The notes below the pieces were generated by a model that made no database searches, was not told the DNA's origin, and worked only from the letters and a program-made list of their open reading frames with translations. Positions 9,750-19,560 of a stretch of 64,000 bases of DNA are shown here, piece after piece. Location: contig NW_026089623.1 of assembly GCF_024586455.1 (NCBI RefSeq), positions 12,050,784 through 12,114,783 of the forward strand. Reading direction: 5' to 3'. This DNA comes from Bactrocera neohumeralis (taxonomy: Eukaryota > Arthropoda > Insecta > Diptera > Tephritidae). Positions within the stretch are counted from its first letter, which is position 1; the number at the start of each line of letters is the position of its first letter. The position numbers and the translations under genes were made by a program.

Positions 9750-12666
9750 TTCTTCTTCTTTATTGGCGTAGACACCGCTTACGCGATTATAGCCGAGTTA
9801 ACAACAGCGCACCAGTCGTTTGTTCTTTTGGCTACGTGGCGCCAATTTAATATTCCTAGCGAAGCAAGGTCCTCCTCCAGCTGGTCCTTCCAACGGAGTG
9901 GAGGTCTTCGTCTTCCTCTGTTTCCCGCGCCGGGTACTGCTTTCAGAGCTGGTGAGTTGTTGTCATTGTCCATGCATCTGCACCATATAGCAGGACGGGA
10001 ATTATGAGTGACTATAGGATTTGGTTTTTGTTCGTCGAGAGACGATTTTACTTCTCGATTGCCTACATTGTTGGTGGTTTTTACACTGGTTCCAAGATAG
10101 ACGAAATTATCTACGATTTCAAAGTTATGACAGTCAACAGTGACGTGGGAGCCAATTCGCGAGTGCGACGACAGTTTGTTTGATGACAGGAGATATTTCG
10201 TCTTGCCTCGTTCACTGCCAGACCCATTTTCTGTGCTTCCCTGTCCAGCCTGGGGAAAACAGAACTAACGGCGCGGTTGTTGAGGCCGATAATATCAATA
10301 TCATGAGCATACACCAGCAGCTGTATACTCTTATAAACGATTGTACCTGCTCGATTAAGATCTGCAGCTCGAATTATTTTCTCCAACAGTAGGTTGATGA
10401 AGTCGCACGATAGGGGCTTGCCATGTCTGAAACCTCGTTTGGTGTCGAATGGCTCGGAGAGGTCCTTCCCTCTAACCTAACGGAGCTTTTGGTGTTGCTC
10501 AACGTCAGTTTACACAGCCGTATTAGTTTTGCGGGGATACCAAATTCAGACATCGCGTCATAAGGGCAGCTACTTTTCGTGCTGTCGAAACAGCTTTGAA
10601 ATCGACAAAGAGGTGGTGTGTGTCGATTCTTCTATCACTGGTCTTTATATCTGGTCGGTTGTTGATTTTCCAGGTCTGAAGCCACACTGATAAGGTCCAA
10701 TCAGTTTGTTGACGGTGGGCTTTAATCTTTCACACAATACGCTCGATAGAACCTTATATGCGATGTTGAGGAGGCTAATCCCACGGTAGTTGACGCAGAT
10801 TGTGGGGTCTCCTTTTTTAGGGATTGGGCATAGCACATTTAAATTCCAATCATTGGGCATGCTTTCGTCCGACCATATTTTACAAAGAAGCTGATACATG
10901 CACCTTATCAGTTCTTCGCCGCAGTGTTTGAATAGCTCGACCGGCAATCCGTCGGCCCCTGCCGCTTTGTTGTTCTTCAGGCGGGCAACTGCTATTCGAA
11001 CTTCTTCATGGTCGGGTAATGGAACGTCTGCTCCATCGTCATCGATTGGGGAATCGGGTTCTCCTTCTCCTGGTGTTGTGCGTTCACTGCCATTCAGCAG
11101 GCTGGAGAAGTGTTCCCTCCATAATTTAAGTATGCTCTTGGCATCAGTGACTAGATCACCTTTGGGGGTACCTCAAGAGTATGATCCGGTTGATCCGGTC
11201 TTGAAACCTTCTGTAAGCCGCCGCATTTTTTCGTAGAATTTTCGAGCATTAGCTTATCAAGCTCTTCGTACTCACGCATTTCGACCTCTTTCTTCTTCTG
11301 TCTACAAATGCGTCTCGCTTCCCTCTTCAACTCTCGGTATCTTTCCCATCCTGCACGTGTAGTGGTCGATCGTAACATTGCGAGGTAGGGAGCCTGTTTT
11401 CTCTCCGCTGCGACACGGCACTCCTCGTCGTACCAGCTGTTCTTTTGCACTTTCCCAAAACCAATGGTTTCGGTTGCAGCTGTACGTAAGAAGTTTGCCG
11501 TCCCACAGTTCCCTTATACCGAGTTGTTGACGAGTGCTCTCAGAGAGCAGGAGTGCAAGCCGAGTAGAAAATCCTTCGGCTGTCTGTTGTGATTGCAGCT
11601 TCTCGACGTCGAATCTTCCTTGTGTTTGTTGAAGTGCGTTTTTTGCTGCACAGAGGCGGGTGCGAATCTTGGCTGCAACAATTGGTCCGAGTCGATGTTA
11701 GGACCTCGGAGCGCACGCACATCTAAAACACTGGAGACGTGTCTTCCGTCTATCACAACATGATCGATCTGGTTGGTATATAGTACTACAGATAACCATA
11801 TTTCGGGCCCCGGCGAAGTCGATCAGCCTCAATCCATTTGGAGATGTTTCGTGGTGGAGGCTGAATGTACCGACCGTAGTGCCAAAGATACCTTCTTTAC
11901 CCACCCTGGCGTTAAAGTCGCCAAGCACGATTTTGACATCGTGGCGGGGGCAGCTCTCATAAGTGCGCTCCAAGCACTCATAAAAGACATCTTTGGTCAC
12001 ATCGTCCTTCTCTTCCGACGGGGCGTGGGCGCAATTCAGCGATATGTTGAAGAACCTCGCTTTGATGCGGATCGTGGCTAGACGTTCATTCACCGGAGTG
12101 AATGATAGTACTCGGCGACGGAGTCTCTCTCCCACCACGTATCCAACACCAAACTTGCGCTCCTTTATATGGCCATTGTAGTAAATGACACATCGGACCT
12201 ACTCGTCTCTGTGCTTGTCTCGTCCATTGCATTTCTGGGACGGCGGTGATGTCAGCCCTCACTCTGACGAGGACATCAACCAGCTGGGCAGCGGCACTTT
12301 CCCAATTAAGGGTCCGGACATTCCAGGTGCATGCCCGCAAATCGTAGTCCTTATTTCTTTTGCCATGGTCGTCATCAAAAGGGGGGTCTCTCATCCGAGG
12401 CTGTTTTTCCTTTTCATTGGTACTGGTTTTTACGTGGCGGGTCCCAAACCCAGCGCACACTTCTATGTAGGGGATGATTCGCCTTCTCACATTAGCTCGC
12501 TTTCGAACGGATGTTCTTAGGCTACGCAGAGGATACTTGGTCAAAGACCGGAAGTAGTGAGCTGCTTGAGCCATGTGTAAAAGAATCGTTTCTGGCCACT
12601 CCCAAATAAATGGCGATCAGAGAACTTTCCTCACTTGCGTGAACTTCTACACATGACTCCATCCTC
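9750..12666 (-). mobile_element. RTE-clade LINE, copy 3 (decayed)
   Basis: The 5' end at 12666 and the AAG-rich 3' tail near 9750 match copies 1 and 2. It starts immediately after env codons of element M (12667 onward), so it inserted into that env gene. Numerous small deletions break the frame. Confidence 0.85.
9779..12574 (-). pseudogene. RTE copy 3 endonuclease-RT pseudogene
   Basis: In minus-strand order: 12574-12086 N-terminal block fused in frame with the endonuclease start (MAQAAHYFRSL to CTWNVRTLNW); 12138-11698 endonuclease (GDFNARVGKEGIFGTT); 11450-11151 linker; 10947-10645 RT (CPIPKKGDP, where copy 2 has CPIHKKGDP, then CGFRPGKSTTDQI); 10386-10111 with YAHDIDIIG in place of the YADD box; 9973-9779 the C-terminal RWKDQLEEDL tail. 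The Asp-to-His change in the catalytic box and several frameshifts mean it is dead. Confidence 0.8.
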
Positions 12667-13472
12667 CTTGCTCTTACTTCATAATATTTACAATCATATA
12701 TAATTTTTGGGTATTTAATATACATATATTATACTACTATTACATCTTTATTCTCTACTATTTTAAAATTTGAAATATCTATTAAATCAGTTATTGTCAA
12801 TCGTCCATGTTCATTTTTAATTATACTTTTAATCTCGTCTAAATTTAAAATTGTCGGGTTTAAAATTCCCATTTTTCCTATAGCTATTGTATTAATCATA
12901 TTTTGTAATTCAGTTATTAGGAATTGATTTTTCCGTTTCGTTAGAATTTTAATATTTGAGTTTTCATTAATATTATTAATTGTTTCAGTTAATTGGTTAA
13001 TAATTCCAAAAATTTTAGAATTTGTTGTGTATGGTTTATTATTATTTTCAATTAATTCGTTTAATTTATTATTTACTAACACTAGGTCGTCATGGTCTGG
13101 TGTTCCTGCTATCCACTTCCATAGTGTACCTATTTCATTTATTCCTCTCCTATATCTAGTATCTTTAATTTGTGGTTGTTCTAATAAAGTTTCTATAAGT
13201 TCTATTTCTGGTTCTGTATCTAAATCATTAATATATGATTTGTCTTGTTCATTATTTTGTTCAAAATTTTTATATCTGAATTTTTTATTATAATAATTTG
13301 TGTCTGAACTAATAAGTTCTCTAAAGCATGTTAAATTAGTGATGTGAAAAATATTTCCGTAGTCATTATACAAGGCTACATCTCTGTCTTCTAATAATAC
13401 GTAATCTCTTGTGTAGTCCACAAAGTCTGCTTTTGCTATTGTTAGCAATATTAAAATTATTATTGTCATCAT
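12667..13472 (-). pseudogene. Env-like gene of element M (truncated)
   Basis: Errantivirus Env-type membrane glycoprotein, the insect endogenous retrovirus envelope. Visible: an N-terminal hydrophobic signal peptide (about residues 1-15), a furin-like RYRR cleavage site at about 106-109, and the conserved stretch GTLWKWIAGTPD just after it (about 115-126). An in-frame stop occurs at 12729, and the frame is cut at 12667 by RTE copy 3, so the transmembrane anchor is missing. Element P carries a homologue. A splice-acceptor-like TTTTTCAG lies just before the first ATG, as expected for a spliced env message. Nonfunctional as it stands. Confidence 0.75.
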
Positions 13473-13475
13473 TTT

Positions 13476-13487
13476 CTGAAAAAGTAA
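13476..13487 (-). promoter_or_regulatory. Probable splice acceptor for the env message
   Basis: On the minus strand a pyrimidine tract ends in CAG four bases before the env ATG pair. Gypsy-group env genes are expressed from a spliced RNA, and a donor-like TTGTAAGT is present in the leader at about 16933-16940. In element P the same place reads TTTCCAAA, so the acceptor is lost there. Confidence 0.45.
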
Positions 13488-13612
13488 ATAAGTATTCGTT
13501 TAGGACTTTATATTATCCTTGTGCACTATTCTATTTCTCTGATTCATTTTAACCTAATTTCTTAAATCCTCTTTTTCAACCTTTTTTTATATCTGAGATT
13601 CAGCTTATTTCT

Positions 13613-13903
13613 TTATCTTATTATGTTTTCATAAATTATTTCTACAGGGTGAAATGGGAAGCTTGTATCATTGCCTGAATACATTTGAGAATTTTTTTCT
13701 TTTACATGTGTTTGAAGATCAGTTATTTCTTCGAAATTATTTTCATCGGTAATATTGAAATTATTTATTTTTAAAATATTAGTACCTCCTTTTTTTGAAG
13801 TATATTTTTTGATTTTATTGTCGGCATTGTCTTCTACTGGCGTCCTAGAATTTTCTTGTCCCAAGTAATCAAAATGTTGTATTTTTATTTGGTTTTTCAC
13901 CAT
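13613..13903 (-). pseudogene. Protease-RT linker and first RT codons of element M
   Basis: Contains LKINNFNITDENNFEE, HVKEKNSQMYSGNDTSFPFHP and EIIYE, which match the region just before the reverse transcriptase palm in gypsy Pol and align with 38085-38216 of element P. The frame then ends, and the remaining RT, RNase H and integrase are absent: about 70 bases later only the probable last codons before env (a RNRIVHKDNIKS-like stretch) are recognised. Confidence 0.6.
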
Positions 13904-14246
13904 TCTTTTTTTGTTTCATTTTGCCGGTAAGAACTTCGGCTGGCGTTTTAGGACCTTTTTGTCCCAAAATAAATTTTTTTAGTATAATATTGCCGGTAAA
14001 ATCTTCGGCTGGCGGTGTAGAACTTTTTTGTTCCACAATATATTTTTTATTTAATTTGCCGGTATTAGCATCGGCTGGCGTTGTAAAACTTTTTCGTTCC
14101 ACAATATTTTTTGCAAAATTATTACTTCTACTCTGCTGGTATAAATCTTCAGCTGGCGTTGTAGAGCTTTCCTGCTCCACAGTATTTATTTTTTTATGTT
14201 TGCCGGTATTTCCGTCGGCTGGCGCTTTAGAAGTCTTTGCTTCCAA
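13869..14246 (-). CDS. 22-residue repeat array, element M
   Basis: Five repeats spaced 66-78 bp apart (GCTGGCG anchors at 13939, 14008, 14074, 14152 and 14218 on the plus strand), every step a multiple of three, so the frame is kept. The unit reads roughly TTPADxNTGKLNKKYIVEQKS. It lies between protease and the RT linker of Pol. The same units occur in element P at 37628-37922. Hydrophilic and lysine-rich; no known domain recognised. It could be a spacer, a nucleic-acid-binding segment or a byproduct of tandem duplication. Confidence 0.7.
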   Translation of the reverse strand: MEAKTSKAPADGNTGKHKKINTVEQESSTTPAEDLYQQSRSNNFAKNIVERKSFTTPADANTGKLNKKYIVEQKSSTPPAEDFTGNIILKKFILGQKGPKTPAEVLTGKMKQKKNGEKPNKNTTF

Positions 14247-14331
14247 AGTAATCTCGTCCTCCTTAACGATCTTTAAATTATCCTTGCTTTTCTGATGCTC
14301 ATATTCGCATCCTCTTTTTCATTATTTATTA

Positions 14332-14640
14332 TTAGCTTCTTTTTTCCAAGTTAATCATCGCATTAATGTCCTTCAAAAATTTGTATCCTTTTAATAGTAT
14401 CCTATTAATTTCGATTTCGTAGAATATTTGTTTTTTACCGAATAATGCAATAATGTGATAATAACGTATTATCGAAAATCCATTAATTGTTTTTACTCTT
14501 TTTTGTATATCCAATTTATTTTTATTTTTGTATATTCCTGATTTAATATAGCAACTAGTTGCTACCGTATCTATTAATATTTTAAAATTTTGACCAGTAA
14601 CCCTGTCATTTAGAAAAATATATGGCAGAGTTAATTTTGG
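14332..14640 (-). pseudogene. Retropepsin-like protease of element M
   Basis: The catalytic region reads LIDTVATSCYIK (about 14540-14575), followed by an open stretch from 14514 to 14332 with NGFSIIRYYHIIALFG and LLKGYKFLKDI, the C-terminal half of a retroviral aspartic protease. The usual D-T/S-G signature is D-T-V here, whereas element P keeps DTGAT at the same place, so catalysis is probably lost. Confidence 0.65.
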
Positions 14641-15670
14641 CCTAAAAAATTATCCTCCTTAATATTATTAATGCGCTGTGTCTTAGTCGGTGGCTGCACA
14701 TTCTGTTGTGTACTTCCATGAGGTATTTTATCTAAATTGGTTTGGTTAAAAGTTGTTGGCTTTTGCAACATATGGTTGCGTGTATGGATGCTTGAATCGA
14801 CATCCATTGGTGTAGGTCGTGGTTGGTTATTCTGATAACCCATTCTTTGGTTGTAATTCCTTTGTGGCTGGACTTGTGGGAACCGTAAATTATTATTGAA
14901 AGTACTGTTATTGAATCTGTTGTTAATAAAAGTGCGCTGCCTGTTATTGTTATTAGAACTTGAATAGTTTTGACTTTTTCCAAATTGTAATGCGAAGGAC
15001 GCTCGCAAATTGTTAGATTCGAATTCTTGTGTCTTTGCCAAAGCATTACTAAGTTTCCGTTTTGTCCCGTTATAAATGTGCGTAAGGCATCCCGCCTATT
15101 TTTGGCATTAAATTCTTTAGTTATGGCACTATCTGATCCTTAAGTCATTATGGTTTTGTTTATTAGCAAGGTTAATTTCTCATTAACCTTATTATAACAT
15201 TCGATTATGGAGTAATTGCCTTGACGCAGAATACTCATCTCTTGCTCAATTATATGAGCTGGTCGCTTATCGGCGTAAGCGAAATCTAATCGTGCTAAAA
15301 TAGCATCAATATTTAAAACTGTTCCGTGGTTGGACAAAATATCATTAGCTTCGTGAGTAATTTTATTTATTAATATAGTCAATGCAGCAAAATACCTTAC
15401 ATATAAACTCATTGCATTGTTAGCCGATTCCCTCCAGCTAACATATTTATTCTGTTTTCCCCCAAATTCTGGTAAAGACTTTACTACTTCTAGGGATTCG
15501 TCACAGCGAATCTCTGAATTTATTACTTCAGGTTTGTAGTCGGTTATTGTTGTAGACTTCGTTAAGTCTTCTATTTGCCTGCGCATTTCAGATATTTCTA
15601 ATCTAAGTGATGCGTTCGTTGCGGCAATTAGTATTGCAACTAAGGTCTCATTTTCGGTACTTAAAGCCAT
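14631..15670 (-). pseudogene. Gag of element M (interrupted)
   Basis: Starts MALSTENETLVA at 15670, overlapping the end of the zinc-knuckle ORF by ten bases. The first 176 codons include a coiled-coil-like N-terminus (LRLEISEMRRQIEDL), LPEFGG and W-x-x-SAN near residue 70-85, and a capsid-like block (LDFAYADKRPAHIIEQ). A stop at 15140 and a frameshift near 15045 separate it from an Asn/Gln-rich C-terminal part (15041-14631). That tail contains no CCHC knuckle, which fits with the knuckle being a separate ORF. Element P has a shorter homologue at 36350-36842. Confidence 0.7.
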
Positions 15671-15798
15671 TTTTGATTAATTAATTTTTTCCTTTTCTTT
15701 TCCTTTAAATATGGACAATTTTCAAATTTATGGTTGCCTTTACAGTAATCGCAATAATGCAACCTTTCGTATTTTGGAGCACTTATATTACTTCCCAT
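15661..15798 (-). CDS. Zinc-knuckle mini-ORF with myristoylation-type start, element M
   Basis: 45 codons. The N-terminus MGSNIS fits the MGxxxS/T pattern of N-myristoylation sites. The centre holds one zinc knuckle CDYCKGNHKFENC (CX2CX3HX4C, one residue shorter than the retroviral CX2CX4HX4C), followed by a lysine-rich tail. Its start overlaps the end of the ORF at 15788-16084, and its stop overlaps the gag ATG (ATGGCTTTAA). Element P has a 32-codon homologue at 35911-36009 with the same start pattern and spacing. I infer a small membrane-targeted or RNA-binding protein, or a nucleocapsid split from Gag. I know of no described family that matches. Confidence 0.65.
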   Translation of the reverse strand: MGSNISAPKYERLHYCDYCKGNHKFENCPYLKEKKRKKLINQKWL

Positions 15799-16084
15799 TT
15801 AAAACAATTATTTTTTTTAAATTTATTTTAATTTTAATTGTCTCCTGATTATAATAATCCTCAAGTGTGGCCTTCTTATTTTTTCCTATATATTGGAAAA
15901 CTTTTTCTATACATTTAATTTTAAGATCTTTATTTAAATCCTTTTCTTTTTTATTAATTCTATTCACTTCTACAAATTCTTCAAGATTTCTGACTATTCT
16001 GTCTATTTCATTATAGTCCAAGTCAGTTGGTAAAGCGTCTGTCATTTTGTCCTTTTTTATATTATACTTTTTATTTTTGATCAT
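15788..16084 (-). CDS. Unrecognised ORF at the 5' end of element M
   Basis: 98 codons from 16084; the internal Met of MTDALPTDLDYNEIDR at about residue 14 is an equally good start. It is charged, predicted helical, with DYNEIDRIVRNLEEFVEVNR and a lysine-rich C-terminus. No domain recognised. It lies directly after the GGACCCTCC-type repeat motifs and overlaps the zinc-knuckle ORF by 11 bases in another frame, so three short ORFs are packed head to tail before the capsid part of gag. Element P lacks most of it. It could be a leader protein, an N-terminal Gag part separated by frameshifts, or chance coding. Confidence 0.45.
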   Translation of the reverse strand: MIKNKKYNIKKDKMTDALPTDLDYNEIDRIVRNLEEFVEVNRINKKEKDLNKDLKIKCIEKVFQYIGKNKKATLEDYYNQETIKIKINLKKIIVLNGK

Positions 16085-16106
16085 TTCTAGGAAAGGATAC
16101 TCTTTT

Positions 16107-16190
16107 ATTCTGGAGGGTCTGGAGTTCAGAATCGCAGAATTGATTTTTTGTTATAAACCGGAGGGTCGCCCTTGCGGTGGTGAATCGCGG
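16107..16190 (-). repeat. GCGATTC...GGACCCTCC leader motifs, element M (two copies)
   Basis: On the minus strand, GCGATTCACCACCGCAAGG then GCGACCCTCCGG (16190-16155) and a second, shorter version ending in AGACCCTCCAG (16138-16107). Element P has four such units at 36069-36324. They lie in the transcribed leader before the first ORFs. Possible packaging, translation or protein-binding sites; function unknown. Confidence 0.6.
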
Positions 16191-16338
16191 TTTTTAAAAA
16201 TATTTTATTATTTGGCTGGTCGAGCCTTCATTTAAAATTTTTAAGATTTAATTTAATATAATTTGTATATATTTGATGTACAATTTTTATTTTATTTTTA
16301 AACACGGACGGTTGTGAATGGCATGATTATTACTTTTA

Positions 16339-16856
16339 TCGGGTGATTTTTTAAGAGCTTGATAACTTTTTTAAAAAAAAAACGCATAAAATTTGCAAAA
16401 TCTCATCGGTTCTTTATTTGAAACGTTAGATTGGTTCATGACATTTAACACAAACCCAATTGCTGCGAACGGCGACGAATCGACATTTCACGGTCTTCAG
16501 CCACACTCTCAGAAACAGACGCAATATTCTCTTCTGTACGCACTGTACGCATTCGTGTGGTTGGTTTAATGTCCAATAAAGTAAACTGAGTGCGAAACTT
16601 GGTCACAATCGCATTAATTGTTTGCTCACTTGGTCGATTATATAAATCGGACGTAAAGCGCGAAACACATTTCGAACCGAACACTGATTTTGGTAATAAA
16701 ATTCAATGATTTGCAAGCGTTGCTCGTTAGTAAGTCTATTCATGATGAAATGTCAAAGCATACTGAGCATCTTTCTCTTTGACATCATGTCTGAAATCCC
16801 ACGTGATCTGTCAAATACTAATGCATGAAAATCCTAACCTCAAAAAAATCACCCGA
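16339..16856 (-). mobile_element. Short TIR element (DUF4817-like, internally deleted)
   Basis: 518 bp bounded by TCGGGTGATTTTTT-type terminal inverted repeats with TA on both sides (16337-16338 and 16857-16858), so it is a Tc1/mariner-like insertion into the leader of element M. It contains part of a transposase-like frame (16445-16684) with the HTH region RFTSDLYNRPSEQTINAIV and EENIASVSESVAEDREMSIRRRSQQLG. The catalytic domain is missing, so it is a non-autonomous derivative of a family that is common in flies. Confidence 0.8.
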
Positions 16857-17333
16857 TATAATACTCACAGTAAACAATTTTTATACTTAATATAATTGGG
16901 TTTATTTCTCATTTAATTAATAAATATAGGTCGTACTTACAACTAATTTTATGTTGTTGCTGCTATTGCTGCTGTTGTTACCGTTGCTGTTGCTGATGTT
17001 GCGGGTATTGTTGCCATTGCTGCTGCTGTTGCTTTTTGAGTAGAATTTTGGCGGTTGGTTATGCGATGGTCGTCGTTGGCGGCCGTGTGTGAGGTTTAGA
17101 TGAAATAAGATGTTTTTGGCGAAATTTCTGATTTACAGAAATTTTTTGATTCTTTTGTTTTTATGATGGGCTTTCAGCGTTTTTTATGTGGATGTCTTAT
17201 GGATCCACACACTTTCTTTTATTTCTTTGAAATTTTCACAAATGTTCATAAATGTTCACTTTCAGTTTTTTTTCTTCAATTCAAACTTGGAAATCACTTT
17301 ATCACATTTGCTGTTGTAGTGTTTTATTTTAAA

Positions 17334-17371
<38 letters not shown>

Positions 17372-17503
17372 CTCCCTATTTTTGGGATACTTGTTTTTTT
17401 TTTTTTTTTTAATTTTAAATCGTACTACCTCTCGCACGAGGTTTATTGTACTTTTAATGGTTCCGGCACCGGTGTTCATTAATCGCGACTGTTACGAACA
17501 CGT
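16857..17503 (-). promoter_or_regulatory. Leader of element M with CAG/CAA tract and splice donor
   Basis: Untranslated. On the minus strand a CAG/CAA-rich tract (about 17030-16960) precedes TTGTAAGT at about 16940-16933, a good 5' splice site; element P has the same arrangement (35750-35882). Long homopolymer T runs on the plus strand at 17338-17411 produce spurious ORFs. No gene is present in this stretch. Confidence 0.5.
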
Positions 17504-17523
17504 GCCCTTAACGTTGGGCGCCA
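17504..17523 (-). other. Primer binding site of element M
   Basis: On the minus strand TGGCGCCCAACGTTAAGGGC immediately follows the LTR end. It resembles the lysine-tRNA type site TGGCGCCCAACGTGGGGC known from gypsy, with a small insertion. It marks the start of minus-strand DNA synthesis. Confidence 0.65.
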
Positions 17524-17965
17524 ATTAACTTCCCTTGCGTGGGAAGTATTAAAAAAAATGTATTCCGTTCCGCTACGCGCGGTAGAAATAAAACACAAGT
17601 GTTGGTTTGAGTGCGATAATATATGGTGCGCTTCGATCATCAAGATGATCTATCAATACGCCTGCCGATTATGCACTGAACTTTATTAGTAAAAGCACTT
17701 ATATTTATATTCTTATAATTCTATGCTTATTACTAAAGATGCTTTGGCATTACATTAAGTGATGAAATGCCAGAGCATTGAATTTCCAATTATTCCCATT
17801 ATCAAAACAAATAATGGAATATTGAATTATGCTTGCTTATCAAAACAAGTGATGTATTGATTTCTTATTAATTAAAGTATTCTGCTGACCAAGCAGTAAT
17901 GCTGTGAGAAGATACAATTTGTTTATATTTATCATTAGATGTCCGTGTGGCTGCTGCCGTTAACT
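17523..17965 (-). repeat. 5' LTR of element M
   Basis: 443 bp on the minus strand, beginning AGTTAACGGCAGCAG and ending GGGAAGTTAATT, with the AGTTAAC...AATT ends of gypsy-group LTRs. The body has no similarity that I can see to the LTR of element P apart from the first eight bases. The partner 3' LTR is not in the window. Confidence 0.7.
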
Positions 17966-18279
17966 TGCATGTATGTATGTGTGCCTGAAATGACAGTTTT
18001 ATATAATCATACATAGAACCTGTAATAAAAAATACGTGTGGTTAAAATAACAAACTGGTACCAAACGGTAAGAGTTTATATTATGATTTCCAGAAAAGAT
18101 CGAAATGCCAATATAAAACAAATATACATATATTTCCAAATATATATACAGGTATATGTATGTATATATAGTATATACATTTAAGTGATAGCCTTACATG
18201 CTTACTTTTGTGTATCCAAACACAACAATTTAACAATAAGAAAAACTAATTAAAGTATTAAGTTGGAAAGTGTACATCT
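17966..18279. other. No gene seen
   Basis: AT-rich with ATATGTATGTATAT-type simple sequence at about 18130-18190. Confidence 0.5.
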
Positions 18280-19251
18280 TTTTATACTCTCGCAACAATG
18301 TTGCTAACGAGAGTAACGTAAGTGTGCCCAATTACGGCCTAATACCTAATCCCGTGCTATTTCGTTTACAAGTTTTTTAAATAAACAAAATAAGTCAATG
18401 CTACCTATCATTCAAAGGACAGTTATTTTAAATTGTCAAAAATATATTCAACTTTACAATGTCAAAAATGTCAAACCATAAATCATTTTATTTCATATTA
18501 AATTCACATATGTTAGTTGGCTGGAAGCAGTTGCCTAGCCGGTGGTGATAATTAACAAGTTTTGTTGTGAAAAGTGCTAAGAGTTGTGTAAAAATTGTTT
18601 AAGACTGATATTATAATTGGGTAAGTGCATATATATATATATAATAAAATATTTGTACATTATAGCATTTTTTACCGAAATATATGTTTTAATATGAATT
18701 TTATATAATAAACTCATAAAAATGTTAAATGCAAAGTTAGAACGGAATTTGGTACATTGAAATTTCACCTGTACCGATCTACGTGCTATGAAACGGAATT
18801 AGGAACATATATCATATTTCGTTTTACTTTGTTTTGGGGTTGAAAATTGAGTTTTAATATATATTTAAATTCTTAGCTTAAAGTGAACTCAATAAATTGT
18901 TTAAAGATCAATTTCTGTCCTATCGTTTTTTGAGGAAAAAGCTTAATTTCTGCGTATGAAATTTCATAAATGAGCCTAAAATAAGTAAACACAATTCAGA
19001 GGCTTACTTTTTCTAAAGCTATGTTTTTGGATTAACAAGACTTTATTTGCGATGATTCTTCATTGGTGGAATATAAATTAGTTACAAAACAGTTTACATC
19101 AAATATTTCGGGAACTCCCTGCTTAATATTTATAAAAACATGTAGCACGAAAATAGGCTTCAGTTTTTAATTTTGTGCCTAATTCCGTTCTATAGGCCGC
19201 AGTTGGGAACGGTGTGTTTCTAATTACGTTTCAATTCATTTTAACAGAAAT

Positions 19252-19560
19252 TTGAGTGCCGCCATCATGCCAAAATATACACAGGAATCATTAAATTTAG
19301 CTCTTGAAGCAATAAAAAGCAATCGGATGACATGTTACAAGGCTTCAAAGGTATATCGTGCTCCGAAGCAAACTCTACTGGACAAAATTAAATACAAGTA
19401 TTCAAAAGGCTGCCCAGGATCTCCAGCTGTGCTAACGACAGAAGAAGAAAGTTTTATTGTCAAATGGGTTTGTTATCTGGCGGAAATAGGCTTTCCAGTA
19501 ACAAAATATCAACTTGTAAACTGCGTTACTAACTTGGTTAAGGAACTAAATTTAAAATAA
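19252..19560 (+). CDS. Pogo-like transposase N-terminal DNA-binding part
   Basis: 102 codons; the likely start is the second Met (MPKYTQESL, 19267). Residues about 6-50 form a Psq-type helix-turn-helix (LNLALEAIKSNRMTCYKASKVYRAPKQTLLDKIK), and about 60-100 begin the CENP-B-type second helix-turn-helix (LTTEEESFIVKWVCYLAEIGFPVTK). The protein would bind the ends of the element. It stops where the DDE nuclease should begin. Homologous residues resume downstream, so this is the 5' half of an internally deleted gene, or a truncated product that still binds DNA. Confidence 0.75.
   Translation: MSAAIMPKYTQESLNLALEAIKSNRMTCYKASKVYRAPKQTLLDKIKYKYSKGCPGSPAVLTTEEESFIVKWVCYLAEIGFPVTKYQLVNCVTNLVKELNLK

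Larger units (their letters stand above)
12667..17965 (-). mobile_element. Errantivirus-like gypsy element M, lacking RT-RNase H-integrase
   Basis: Minus-strand order: LTR (17965-17523), primer site, CAG/CAA-rich leader, repeat motifs, three overlapping ORFs (15661-16084 plus gag), protease, 22-residue repeat array, then a jump straight to env. Only a few codons after the protease-RT linker and the last codons before env remain of pol. The 3' end is lost where RTE copy 3 inserted. Element P (34825-39866) has the same architecture. It would need an intact relative to move. Confidence 0.8.

Noticed and set aside
17163..17528. 121-codon Phe-rich ORF
   Set aside because: Produced by long poly-T runs in the leader of element M.
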